From positions 1-62,135 of the forward strand of contig JAUSLV010000028.1 of NCBI GenBank assembly GCA_030645495.1: DNA of 62,135 bases, given 5' to 3'. The notes under the pieces are model-generated. The model was given only the letters and a program-made list of their open reading frames with translations, did no database searches and had not been told where the DNA came from. Origin of the DNA: Actinomycetota bacterium (GTDB taxonomy: Bacteria; Actinomycetota; Acidimicrobiia; Acidimicrobiales; Ilumatobacteraceae). Shown here one piece after another: positions 25,334 through 33,728 of this stretch; within the stretch, counting starts at the first letter, position 1; every line of letters starts with the position of its first letter. The position numbers and the translations under genes were made by a program.

Positions 25334-26593
25334 TCAGGCACCGAGCTCGTGCACGTTGTCGAACCCACCGTCGTCGACCTCGCCGAACAGCTGCCCATCG
25401 ACCGGCAGGCCCTGCCGACGGCGAAGGTCGTCGATGGCGTTCAGCGGGCGTTCGAGCGCCCGACGGCGGGTGGTGGCCAGCTCGTCGAACGAGCGAGCCA
25501 CGGTGTCGAACTGACGCTTCACCTTCTCGACCGACTCAGCGTACTTGCCGTATTGCTGCCCGAACTTGCCCAGCAGCCCGAGGATCTCTTGGCTGGTCTG
25601 CTCGATCATGAAGTTGTCGAATGCCTGGCGGATGACGCCGAGGAACGCGAACAGCGTGAGCGGCGAACAGATCACCACGTGCTGACGCATGGCATCCTCC
25701 ACCAAGGTCTGATCGGACTCGTGGATGAAGGCGGCCAGGCTTTCGTTGGGCACGAACAGCAGCACGTTGTCGACCGCCGGGCGATCGTCGGTGGCCGAGT
25801 ACTCACGCTTGGCGAGCTCCTTCACCCTGGCCCGCACGTCGCGTAGGAACATTGCCCTGTGCGCCGACTTCTCCGCCTCGGTGCCCGCCTCGAGGTACTT
25901 GAGGTACGACGCCATCGGGAACTTGACGTCCATGAACAGCACGTGCCCCTTGGGCAACACGAACGTGAAGTCGGGAATGCCCGTGCCGTCGCCGCTGATC
26001 GCCGTGCGCTTCACGTAGTTGACGTGCTCTTGCATGCCGGCCAACCGCAGCACGTCTTCCGCCATGCGCTCGCCCCACTGACCGCGGGCGTTGGACGAGG
26101 CGAGTGCCTCGCGCAGCCCGTTGGCGGTGCCGGCCAGCGACTGTGTGATCTCGGCGTGCACCTGCAGCGACCGATCCACCTGACCGAACCGCTCGCTGGT
26201 GGCCTCGCCCAGTTGTTGCACCAGCTGCTGCAGCCGGCCGAGATCGGCGTGCACCCCGGCCTGCACCTCGCCCAGTTTCGCGTCGATGAGCTGCTGGCGG
26301 CCGGCCAGCGAGGCATCGGCCGACTGCGTGTGCGATCCGAGTTGCTGCGCGTTGAGCAGCACCGACTGTTGGATGGCGGCTTGCACCGCTTGATCGCGCT
26401 CGCGCGATGCGTGCTCGTTGGCCAGGGCCACGGCCGCCGCCACGGCTTGCTGCACCAGCTGCTGCGGCACCTCGGCAACAGCGGCGACGGAGGGTGCCGC
26501 CGCGACCGACCGGCGCGTGGCGAGCAGCCAGGCGATGGCGGCGGCAGCGACGACGAGGAGGGCAACCAGCACGACTTCCATACCGCTCATCAT
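25334..26593 (-). CDS. rmuC: DNA recombination protein RmuC
   Basis: 419 residues. An N-terminal membrane helix (VVLVALLVVAAAAIAWLLA) is followed by a coiled-coil region of about 130 residues and the RmuC nuclease-like domain (GQWGERMAEDVLRLAGM, PDFTFVLPKGHVLFMDVKFP, then NVLLFVPNE). The DXK of FMDVKFP is the predicted metal site of the restriction-endonuclease-like fold. RmuC limits inversions at short repeats in E. coli. Its position after xseA suggests a DNA-repair neighbourhood. Confidence 0.93.
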   Translation of the reverse strand: MMSGMEVVLVALLVVAAAAIAWLLATRRSVAAAPSVAAVAEVPQQLVQQAVAAAVALANEHASRERDQAVQAAIQQSVLLNAQQLGSHTQSADASLAGRQQLIDAKLGEVQAGVHADLGRLQQLVQQLGEATSERFGQVDRSLQVHAEITQSLAGTANGLREALASSNARGQWGERMAEDVLRLAGMQEHVNYVKRTAISGDGTGIPDFTFVLPKGHVLFMDVKFPMASYLKYLEAGTEAEKSAHRAMFLRDVRARVKELAKREYSATDDRPAVDNVLLFVPNESLAAFIHESDQTLVEDAMRQHVVICSPLTLFAFLGVIRQAFDNFMIEQTSQEILGLLGKFGQQYGKYAESVEKVKRQFDTVARSFDELATTRRRALERPLNAIDDLRRRQGLPVDGQLFGEVDDGGFDNVHELGA

Positions 26594-26651
26594 GACGACG
26601 GGGTGTCACAGAGTTCGCGGATGCCGCGAACTGCCTGGTCAGCGGGCAGGG

Positions 26652-28514
26652 TCAGGCGTCGAGGACGGTTTCGCCGGCGCGGACTTGGGCGGCGTAGACG
26701 CCGTCGAGGCCGATCAGCTCGTCGTGGGTGCCTTCCTCGACGATGCGGCCACCTTCCAGCACCACGATCCGGTCGGCATCTCGGATGGTGGACAGGCGGT
26801 GGGCGATCACCAGCGCGGTGCGGCCGCGCAACGCCTCCTCGAGCGCGGCTTGCACGTGCGCCTCGTTCTCGTTGTCGAGGTGGCTGGTGGCCTCGTCGAG
26901 GATCATCACCGCCGGGTTCTTCAGCAGCAGGCGGGCGATCGCCAGGCGCTGCTTCTCGCCGCCGCTGAGCCGGTAGCCGCGCTCGCCGACGATGGTTTCG
27001 TACCCGTCGGGCAGGGCCTGGATCGTGTCGAGGATGCGCGCGCCGCGGCAGGCGGCGTCGAGCTCGGCGCCGGTGGCGTTCGGCTTGGCGTACTTCAGGT
27101 TGGCGCCGATCGACTCGTGGAACAGGTGCGGATCCTGGCTGACCACGCCGATCGCCTCGCGCAGCGAGTGCTGCGTGAGGTCGCGCACGTCGTGGCCGTC
27201 GATCAGCAGCGCGCCGGCGGTGACGTCGTACAGCCGCGGCACCAGACCGCTCATCGTGGTCTTGCCCGAGCCGGAGGCACCGACAAGGGCGACCGTCTCG
27301 CCGGGGCGGATCGTGAGCGACACGCCCTGCAACACGTCGTAGTCGGGGTCGGAGGCGACGAACGCCGATGGCGCCTCCAGCGAGCGCACAGTGACGTCGG
27401 CCGCGGCCGGATAGCGGAACCACACGTCGCGGAACTCGACGCTGCCCTTGGCGTCGACGAGATCGATCGCGCCCGGTCGGTCGGTGATCGGCTCGGGCGC
27501 GTCGAGCACCTCGAACACTCGCTCGAAGCTGACCATTGCGGTCATCAGATCGACGCGGGCATTCGTGAGCCCGGTGAGGGGCTGGTACACGCGGGTGACC
27601 AGCGTGGCGAGCGCCACGAGCGTGCCGGTCTTGATGTTGCCGTCGACCACGAGATGCGCGCCCACGCCGTAGATCGCTGCAGCGCCGAGCGCACCGACCA
27701 GGCCGAGGGCGACGAAGAACACGCGGCCGACCATCGCCGAGCGGATACCCGTGTCGCGCACCTTGACGGCGCGGCCGGCGAACATGTTGACCTCGTCGGT
27801 CTGGCGACCGAACAGCTTCACCAGCAGAGCGCCGGCGACGTTGAAGCGCTCGGCCATCTGCGAGTTCATCTCCGCGTTGGTGGACATGTTCTCGCGCTGG
27901 ATCGCCTGCAACTGTCGACCGACGCGCTTGGCCGGGATGATGAAGATCGGCAGCACTACGAGTGCCAGCAGCGTCAGCCGCCACTCGAGCAGGCCCATCG
28001 CGGTGAGCGTGGTGGCCAGCACGACGATGTTGCTGACCACGCTGCCGAGCGTGCTGGTGACGGCGGTCTGCGCGCCAACGACATCGTTGTTGAGGCGGCT
28101 GGTGAGTGCGCCGGTCTGTGTGCGGGTGAAGAACGCAATCGGCATCCGCTGCACCTTGGCGAACAACCCCACGCGCAGGTCGTAGATCAGCCCCTCGCCG
28201 ATCGTGGCGCTGCACCACCGCTGCACGATCGCCAGGCCGGCGTCGGCGATTGCGGCGACCACCACCACCATCGCGAGCGTGGTGATCAGACCGCGATCAC
28301 CGTTGGGGATGGCCGTGTCGATGATCGTGCGGAACGCGAACGGTGCGACAAGTTCGGTCAGCGCCGCGGCGACGATGACCGACAGGAACAAGATGATCGT
28401 GCGCCGGTATGGCCGCGCGAAGTGCCAGGCGCGGAGCAACGACCGCCGCTGCAGCTTCTTACCCTTGACGGCCGCGGCGTCGCCGGGCATCAACATGTGT
28501 GGTCCCATGCGCAT
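26652..28514 (-). CDS. ABC exporter, fused membrane and ATPase domains
   Basis: 620 residues from ATG 28514; ATG 28508 is equally possible. Six membrane helices (residues about 30-310) precede a nucleotide-binding domain with GASGSGKTT, LSGGEKQR, VMILDEATS and IAHRLSTI. It is a half-transporter of the MsbA/LmrA type that would work as a homodimer. An insert in the NBD start region (about 25 residues before VLQGVSLTI) is slightly unusual. Substrate unknown. The reading frame stays open far upstream on this strand, but that region is the antisense of the next gene. Confidence 0.93.
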   Translation of the reverse strand: MRMGPHMLMPGDAAAVKGKKLQRRSLLRAWHFARPYRRTIILFLSVIVAAALTELVAPFAFRTIIDTAIPNGDRGLITTLAMVVVVAAIADAGLAIVQRWCSATIGEGLIYDLRVGLFAKVQRMPIAFFTRTQTGALTSRLNNDVVGAQTAVTSTLGSVVSNIVVLATTLTAMGLLEWRLTLLALVVLPIFIIPAKRVGRQLQAIQRENMSTNAEMNSQMAERFNVAGALLVKLFGRQTDEVNMFAGRAVKVRDTGIRSAMVGRVFFVALGLVGALGAAAIYGVGAHLVVDGNIKTGTLVALATLVTRVYQPLTGLTNARVDLMTAMVSFERVFEVLDAPEPITDRPGAIDLVDAKGSVEFRDVWFRYPAAADVTVRSLEAPSAFVASDPDYDVLQGVSLTIRPGETVALVGASGSGKTTMSGLVPRLYDVTAGALLIDGHDVRDLTQHSLREAIGVVSQDPHLFHESIGANLKYAKPNATGAELDAACRGARILDTIQALPDGYETIVGERGYRLSGGEKQRLAIARLLLKNPAVMILDEATSHLDNENEAHVQAALEEALRGRTALVIAHRLSTIRDADRIVVLEGGRIVEEGTHDELIGLDGVYAAQVRAGETVLDA

Positions 28515-28539
28515 GAGGTGAGGATAGGGATGCTTCGCT

Positions 28540-28569
28540 CCACTTCTACGATGGCCACTTCTACGATGG
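28540..28569. repeat. Exact 15-bp tandem duplication
   Basis: CCACTTCTACGATGG occurs twice back to back (28540-28554 and 28555-28569) in the divergent region between the ABC exporter and the peptidase. Being 15 bp it keeps frame and duplicates an ATG, so the peptidase frame has ATGs at 28551, 28566 and 28575. It looks like a recent replication slippage and could change start choice or promoter spacing. Confidence 0.8.
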
Positions 28570-28574
28570 TCGGC

Positions 28575-30071
28575 ATGCGTGCACCCCTCATCGCGGCCCT
28601 CCTGCTCAGCTCTGCGCTCGCCGCCGGCTGCACCGACAACCGTGCGCCTCGGGCCACCGGCGCCGACGGCGTGAACGGCGCGACCTCGCTCCCCGACGCC
28701 TCCGCGTTCGATTGGACCGACGATCCTGCGAACGACCGGGTGCAGACCGGCACGCTGGAGGTGCCCTTCGACTACGACGATCCGGCCAAGGGCACGTTCA
28801 CGTTGTTCGTGGCCCGCCACCTCGCCGAACCCTCGCAGCGCATCGGCAGCATGCTGGTGAACCCCGGTGGCCCCGGCTTCGGCGGCAGCACGTTCGCGAT
28901 CAGCGCCGACCAGGTGTACAGCGACACCCTGCTGCAGCACTTCGACATCATCGGCTGGGACCCACGCGGCACCGGGCTCAGCGAACCGGCCATCGACTGC
29001 ACCGACGACTACGACCACTTCTACGCCAGCTCCGACCTCACCCCCGAGACAGCCGCCGAGCGCCAGTACCTCGTCGACCTCGCCGAGGAGTTCGCCGGTG
29101 CCTGCCTCGCGGCGCACGCCGACATCATCGAGCACGTCGGCACGAACAACACCGCTCGCGACATGGATGCCATCCGCCAGGCGCTCGGCGAAGACCGGAT
29201 CAGCTACTTCGGGTTCAGCTACGGCAGCGAGCTGGGGGCGACCTGGGCCACGCTGTTCCCCCACACCGTCCGCGCCGCCGTGCTCGACGGCGCGGTCGAC
29301 CCCACAGCCGGGCTCGTGGAGATCTCCCTGCAGCAGATGGAGGGCTTCGAAGAGGCGCTGGCGATGTTCCTCGCGGACTGCAGCGCCGACCCCGACTGCG
29401 CGTTCCACAACGACGGCGACGCCGAGGGCGCGTTCGACCGGCTGATGGACTCGCTCGACGAGTCGCCGATCCCCTCCGACCGGGGTCGCCCCGACGTGAA
29501 CCTGCAGGTGGCGGTCACGGCGGCCAGCGAGGCGATGTACTCCGACCGCCTGTGGCCGCAGCTCGCCGGGGCGCTCGCCGATGCCCAGCAGGGCGAGGGC
29601 AGCGGGCTGCTGGCGCTGCACGACATGTACTTCCAGCGCGCAGCAGACGGCTCGTACTCGAACGGCCTCGAAGCGTTCCAAGTGATCTTCTGCATGGACC
29701 ACGCAGAGCGGCTCACCGTCGCCGAGGACGATGCCACCGTCGACGACATGCTGGAGGTGGCGCCGCGGTTGGCCCCCAGCACCAAGGGCAGCTACTTCTG
29801 CACGTTCTTCCCGCCCAGCACCGACCCGCGAGCCACGATCACCGGCGATGGCGCCGGCCCGATCCTGGTGATGGGCACCACCGGCGACTCGGCCACGCCG
29901 CTCAGCAGCACGCGGGCCATGGCCGACGCGCTCGAGGACGGCCGCCTGGTGATCGTCACCGGCAACCAGCACACCGGCTACAACGTCAGCGACTGTTCGC
30001 AACGCACCGTCGACGACTACCTCGTCGACCCCGTGGCGAACGCGCCCGCCGACGGAGCGGAGTGCCGCTAG
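28575..30071 (+). CDS. Secreted TAP-like alpha/beta hydrolase (tripeptidyl aminopeptidase family)
   Basis: 498 residues from ATG 28575. Signal peptide with lipobox LAAGC, so a lipoprotein. The catalytic domain has VNPGGPGFGGS (oxyanion loop), WDPRGTGLSEP, the nucleophile elbow GFSYGSELG and, after a helical cap, the TAP-like C-terminus with GTTGDSATP (Asp) and GNQHTGY (His). Homologues such as the Streptomyces SlpD/Tap family remove N-terminal tripeptides from exported proteins. Six or more cysteines suggest disulfides. Confidence 0.9.
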   Translation: MRAPLIAALLLSSALAAGCTDNRAPRATGADGVNGATSLPDASAFDWTDDPANDRVQTGTLEVPFDYDDPAKGTFTLFVARHLAEPSQRIGSMLVNPGGPGFGGSTFAISADQVYSDTLLQHFDIIGWDPRGTGLSEPAIDCTDDYDHFYASSDLTPETAAERQYLVDLAEEFAGACLAAHADIIEHVGTNNTARDMDAIRQALGEDRISYFGFSYGSELGATWATLFPHTVRAAVLDGAVDPTAGLVEISLQQMEGFEEALAMFLADCSADPDCAFHNDGDAEGAFDRLMDSLDESPIPSDRGRPDVNLQVAVTAASEAMYSDRLWPQLAGALADAQQGEGSGLLALHDMYFQRAADGSYSNGLEAFQVIFCMDHAERLTVAEDDATVDDMLEVAPRLAPSTKGSYFCTFFPPSTDPRATITGDGAGPILVMGTTGDSATPLSSTRAMADALEDGRLVIVTGNQHTGYNVSDCSQRTVDDYLVDPVANAPADGAECR

Positions 30072-30123
30072 CCAACTGACTGCTTGCGCTCGGGCTTATG
30101 GTGAGCATGAGGAGGTCGCGGCA

Positions 30124-30813
30124 ATGAACACGACGGCATTTCTCCGGCGATCCATGGCCCATCCGAGCGGCGGGCGGCACACGGCAGGAAGGGCGGCCCT
30201 CGGCCTCGCGTGCGCAACGCTCGTCGTGTCGGTCGCGGCGTGTGGCTCCGACGCAGGACTCGACGTGTCGCCGGCCGGCACGGGCGGGCAGACCGAGCCG
30301 CAGGGCGACAGCACGAATGACCCCAGCGCAACCACCTTGGTGGGAGGCTCGTACAAGGAGGTGTACGACTGTGCCTTCAGCGGCGGCGACAGTCCAGTGG
30401 TGCCGGCCGGCTATACGGCACGCCTGTTCGCCTCCCCCAACGTCGACGTCGGCGTGGGTGAGGTGCGGCCCGAGGTGGCGATCCCCACGTTCGACCTGGC
30501 CGACTTCGTCGTCGGCACGACCGAGCCACCGGTGACCGTGTTCTTCTCCATCGCCGGTGATCAGGGCCAATTCATCCCCGGAGTATCGATGGCCATCGAG
30601 GTGTGCAATGCCGACACGAACAAGAGCACCGGATTCGGCACGTTGGCCGACTGGTACCCCGGCGTCACCAGCGACAACACGAGTGAGGTCGAACAGCACC
30701 TCACGTCGGTCGAGGCACCCGACCAGCCGGGTCAGTACCGGATGGACGGATTGATGCGGGTGAACGGCGGGGCATGGCAGTTAGTGGCGACGGTGACCAT
30801 CGAATTCACCTGA
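30124..30813 (+). CDS. Putative lipoprotein of unknown function
   Basis: 229 residues with a long N-terminal signal region ending VSVAACGSD, a good lipobox. A Thr/Gly linker leads to a domain of about 160 residues with two cysteines (YDCAFSGG and IEVCNADTN) that likely form a disulfide. Beta-rich composition suggests an Ig-like or similar sandwich. ATG 30124 has an ideal AGGAGG ribosome site 9 bp upstream. No family recognised; the gene stands alone 52 bp after the peptidase. Confidence 0.75.
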   Translation: MNTTAFLRRSMAHPSGGRHTAGRAALGLACATLVVSVAACGSDAGLDVSPAGTGGQTEPQGDSTNDPSATTLVGGSYKEVYDCAFSGGDSPVVPAGYTARLFASPNVDVGVGEVRPEVAIPTFDLADFVVGTTEPPVTVFFSIAGDQGQFIPGVSMAIEVCNADTNKSTGFGTLADWYPGVTSDNTSEVEQHLTSVEAPDQPGQYRMDGLMRVNGGAWQLVATVTIEFT

Positions 30814-30832
30814 CCCGCTGACGAAACGCGAA

Positions 30833-30856
30833 CACCGCCCGGGTGACCGGGCGGTG
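30833..30856. terminator. Hairpin between lipoprotein gene and tRNA-Ser
   Basis: A perfect 10-bp stem (CACCGCCCGG/CCGGGCGGTG) with a GTGA tetraloop lies between the plus-strand stop at 30813 and the 3' end of the minus-strand tRNA. On the minus strand it is followed by a T-containing run (GTTCGCGTTTCG). It probably ends the tRNA transcript and may act both ways. Confidence 0.7.
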
Positions 30857-30859
30857 CGC

Positions 30860-30947
30860 TGGCGGAAGGGGTGGGATTTGAACCCACGGAGGCTTTCACC
30901 TCGCACGCTTTCGAGGCGTGTCCCTTTGGCCACTCGGGCACCCTTCC
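30860..30947 (-). tRNA. tRNA-Ser (CGA)
   Basis: The 5' GGAAGGG pairs with 3' CCCTTCC; G73 and an encoded CCA (30860-30862) follow. The anticodon loop CTCGAAA gives anticodon CGA, reading UCG. A long variable arm (CGAGGTGAAAGCCTC) marks it as a class II serine tRNA. T-arm GTGGG-TTCAAAT-CCCAC is normal. Confidence 0.95.
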
Positions 30948-31052
30948 GGGGCGGCAGGTTAGCGGGCGCGACGAGCCTCGCCACCGGAGGTTCCCGTGCG
31001 GGAACCGCGGCGAACGCCTCAAGAACCCCACGCCACGTGCCGAAGGAAGGGC

Positions 31053-31925
31053 GTGCGTGTTGAACTGTTCCCCGGCGAGGCATCCTTCGCGCCCCGGCCG
31101 GCCTGGCAGGTGATCGAGGCTGCTCGTCAGCGCCACCTCACCGGTGAGCTCACACTGGCGACCGCACCCACCACCACCGTGTACCTCCGCGACGGCGAGG
31201 TGTACTTCGCCGAGCGCAGCACCGACAGCGGGCTCGGTGTGCGCCTGCTCGTGTCGGGCGTGATCAACCGCCAACAGTTGGGGAAGGGCGCGCTGCTGAT
31301 CAACGGGATCGAGCACCTCGGCCGGATGTTCGACCGCGACCCGTCGATCGAGCGCCAGGCTGTGGAGTTGTGCGTCGAGACGATGACCGACGACACGCTC
31401 GTGGGCGCGGCCAACGAGATCGTGGCCGACTACCGCCTCACGCTCTACCGCCGCCATTCGGCCGGCATCGACCGCTGGATGCCGGCCCGCGTGGAAGTCA
31501 TCACGCACGTCGTCGAGTCGTCCCGCCTCGGCGATCACGACACCGTCCCGGCCACGGTGCCGCTCCCGCAGCCGAACGTCATCGAACGCCTCGCCGACCA
31601 CCTGCGCGTCGTCGACACCGATGCCACCCCGGTGATGGGAGTCTTCCAGCGGTTGCTGCCCGCCACACCGGCCGTCGCACCCGTCGTCGCCGCGGTCCCA
31701 CCTGCCGTGCCCGCGGTCTTCGTGCCGCCCGTGATCGGCCCGGCGCAATCGGCCATCGATGCCATCGTCACCAGCGGCCTCGCCGACGAAGTGGCCGAAG
31801 CCGTTCGCCGGGCTCTGTCGGCGATCGACGCGGCGGCCCAGCCGGACATGCCGTTGTCGCCCAGCGACTTCGACCTGGCCACCAATCCGCTGCTCGAACG
31901 GGTACCCGCGCTCCGCTCGTTCTGA
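31053..31925 (+). CDS. DUF4388-like protein of unknown function
   Basis: 290 residues from GTG 31053, preceded by AAGGAAGG. The N-terminal segment HLTGELTLATAPTTTVYLRDGEVYFAE resembles DUF4388, a domain found with response regulators and gliding or pilus control in other phyla. The middle is a helical region, then a Pro/Ala/Val-rich linker (residues about 205-235) and a short C-terminal helix pair. No catalytic motif is seen. It lies just ahead of the pilus locus, but the link to it is speculative. Confidence 0.6.
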   Translation: MRVELFPGEASFAPRPAWQVIEAARQRHLTGELTLATAPTTTVYLRDGEVYFAERSTDSGLGVRLLVSGVINRQQLGKGALLINGIEHLGRMFDRDPSIERQAVELCVETMTDDTLVGAANEIVADYRLTLYRRHSAGIDRWMPARVEVITHVVESSRLGDHDTVPATVPLPQPNVIERLADHLRVVDTDATPVMGVFQRLLPATPAVAPVVAAVPPAVPAVFVPPVIGPAQSAIDAIVTSGLADEVAEAVRRALSAIDAAAQPDMPLSPSDFDLATNPLLERVPALRSF

Positions 31926-31932
31926 GCGTGCC

Positions 31933-32412
31933 TCAGCCGCGGCGAGCGGCGAAGAAGTCCTTCAGCAACTGGCCGCACTCGTCGGCCAGCACGCCCGCCT
32001 GCACCGGCGGCCGGTGGTTCAGCCGCTGGTCGGCGCACACCTCGTAGAGGCTGGCGACCGCGCCGGCCTTCGGGTCGGTGGCGCCGTACACCACCCGGCC
32101 GATGCGCGAGTTCACCAACGCGCCGGCGCACATCACGCACGGTTCCAGCGTGACGTACAGCGTGCAGTCCAGCAACCGCCAATGGCCCACCGTCTTGGCG
32201 GCATCGCGCAGCGCCAGCACCTCGGCGTGCGCCGTGGGGTCGCCGGTGAGCTCGCGCTCGTTGTGGCGGGCGGCCACCACCACCGGGCCGGCGGGCGTGT
32301 CGCGCACCACGATCGCGCCGATCGGCACGTCGTCGTGGGCACGCGCGGCACGCGCTTCGTGGATCGCGAGGCCCATGTAGTGGGCATCGCCGGTCGGCTG
32401 GGCCGCGGTCAT
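31933..32412 (-). CDS. tadA: tRNA adenosine(34) deaminase TadA
   Basis: 159 residues. Zinc deaminase motifs TAHAEVLALRD (His, catalytic Glu) and LEPCVMCAG (two Cys). It converts A34 of tRNA-Arg(ACG) to inosine. ATG 32412 is chosen; the next in-frame ATG (MGLAIHEA) aligns with the usual TadA start and is also possible. The ATG at 32412 shares its A with the last base of the CCA of the upstream tRNA-Ser, so no separate ribosome-binding site exists if that start is used. Confidence 0.92.
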   Translation of the reverse strand: MTAAQPTGDAHYMGLAIHEARAARAHDDVPIGAIVVRDTPAGPVVVAARHNERELTGDPTAHAEVLALRDAAKTVGHWRLLDCTLYVTLEPCVMCAGALVNSRIGRVVYGATDPKAGAVASLYEVCADQRLNHRPPVQAGVLADECGQLLKDFFAARRG

Positions 32413-32499
32413 GGCGGAGGGGGTGGGATTCGAACCCACGGAAGGTTGCCCTTCACACGCTTTCCAAGCGTGCCGATTCGGCCGCTCTCGCACCCCTCC
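32412..32499 (-). tRNA. tRNA-Ser (GGA)
   Basis: The 5' GGAGGGG pairs with 3' CCCCTCC, with G73 and encoded CCA at 32412-32414. Anticodon loop TTGGAAA gives GGA, reading UCC/UCU. A long variable arm (GTGAAGGGCAACCTTC region) confirms class II. The CCA abuts and overlaps the tadA start codon by one base. Confidence 0.95.
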
Positions 32500-32559
32500 C
32501 GGGTGGCCCCAGAGGGTAGCGGGCCGCTGGCCGTTTGTCGCCCGGTAGAGTTCCTCACC

Positions 32560-32697
32560 GCGCCCGCCGGGTGTGGTGATGGTCGGGCCCTGTGCGACGG
32601 GTGTCCGGGAATCAGGTCAGGACCGGAAGGTAGCAGCCTTCAACGGTGCCGCTCGTGTGCCGCAGACCACCTGGCCATCACCACACTCGGCGGGCGC
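32560..32697 (+). ncRNA. ffs: Signal recognition particle RNA (small bacterial type)
   Basis: The conserved Ffh-binding helix is present at 32614-32638 (AGGTCAGGACCGGAAGG then TAGCAGCC). Flanks 32560-32582 and 32675-32697 form a terminal helix of 23 bp with a single G-U pair, closing the RNA. Ends are set by this helix and may be off by a few bases. With Ffh it targets membrane proteins to SecYEG, many of which are in this window. Confidence 0.92.
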
Positions 32698-32704
32698 AGC
32701 ACAT

Positions 32705-33586
32705 TCAGCGGGCGCTGGCCGTTTCCCACACCCGTCGGGCACGCTCGGCCAGGTCGGGTGCACCGAGGCGGGTGGCCAGTGCGCCGAAGCCGGCCGTGGG
32801 GCCTTGCCAGCGCCAGTCGTCGACCGTGCCCACCGGTACGTCGAGCGCGATCGTGGCGATGGTGCGGAACAGCAGTGCGTCGGCCAGTTGGTCGTGCAGC
32901 GTGCGCGCCAGCTTCTCTGCGCCGCGCAGGCCGGGGAGGCCCCAGTCGCCGCACGAAGCGGGGATCGCCTCGATCGTGGCGAACTTGGCCAGCACCGTGG
33001 ACGCACTCTTGGCGCCCCAGCCGGGCAGGCCGGGGAAACCATCGGCTGCGTCGCCCACCAGCGCGAGGTAGTCGGCGATGCTGGCCGGGCCGACGCCGAA
33101 CTTGGCGATCACCGCCGCCTCGTCCACGATCTCGTCCTTACGCCGGTCGTACTGCACCACGTGGGTGCCCTGCACGCACTGGCCGAGGTCTTTGTCGGGG
33201 GTCACGATCAACACTTGGCTCACCCGCGCATCGGCCGCAGCCACTGCCGCGGCGGCACCGAGCGCATCGTCGGCCTCCCACTGCACCATCGGCCAGGTGG
33301 TGAAGCCGCAGGCGATCAGCGCTTCCTCCATCACCGGGATCTGGTTCAGCAGCACCGGGTCCATTCCGGCGCTGGTCTTGTAGCCGGCGTACAGATCGTT
33401 GCGGAAGCTCTCGATCACGTGATCGCTGGCCACTCCCACGTGCGTGGCGCCGTTGACCACCAACTGCAGGGTGCTGCCCACCACGCCGATCGCGGCGTCG
33501 TAGGGCCCCGCGTCGCCATGCCGAGCGACCTGCCCGAAGTGCTGCCGGAACAGCTCGTAGGTGCCGTCGACGAGGTGAACCTTCAT
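32705..33586 (-). CDS. 5'-3' exonuclease (PolI N-terminal domain type)
   Basis: 293 residues from ATG 33586 (MKVHLVDGTYELFRQHF); an upstream start would add nine. Acidic residues of the flap-nuclease site are seen in LVDGTYELFR, VQWEADDALGAAA, LIVTPDKDLGQCV and LVGDAADGFPGLPGWG, the last starting the helix-3-turn-helix DNA-binding loop. No polymerase domain follows, so it is a stand-alone FEN-like enzyme that trims primers and flaps. It ends 7 bp from the SRP RNA 3' end. Confidence 0.9.
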   Translation of the reverse strand: MKVHLVDGTYELFRQHFGQVARHGDAGPYDAAIGVVGSTLQLVVNGATHVGVASDHVIESFRNDLYAGYKTSAGMDPVLLNQIPVMEEALIACGFTTWPMVQWEADDALGAAAAVAAADARVSQVLIVTPDKDLGQCVQGTHVVQYDRRKDEIVDEAAVIAKFGVGPASIADYLALVGDAADGFPGLPGWGAKSASTVLAKFATIEAIPASCGDWGLPGLRGAEKLARTLHDQLADALLFRTIATIALDVPVGTVDDWRWQGPTAGFGALATRLGAPDLAERARRVWETASAR

Positions 33587-33728
33587 GGTGGGAGCACTCG
33601 GGGTGGCTTGCACCGGGCCACCGTAGTGCAGGACAATCTCTCAAGAGTTGGGCAAGACGCTCCGATAGAGAGAGCGTGACAAGCGTTCGCTCCGTCAGGC
33701 AACCATCGAGTACAGGGAGGGACCACTG

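Noticed and set aside
26418-28574. A long plus-strand frame running into the peptidase from 26418
   Set aside because: It is the reverse of rmuC and the ABC exporter, with low-complexity His/Asp/Gly composition. The real start with a lipoprotein signal is 28575.
26652-30002. A 1116-codon open frame on the minus strand spanning the ABC exporter and beyond
   Set aside because: Only 26652-28514 encodes the exporter. The upstream extension is antisense to the peptidase gene at 28575-30071 and has no domain signal; long antisense frames are expected at this GC content.
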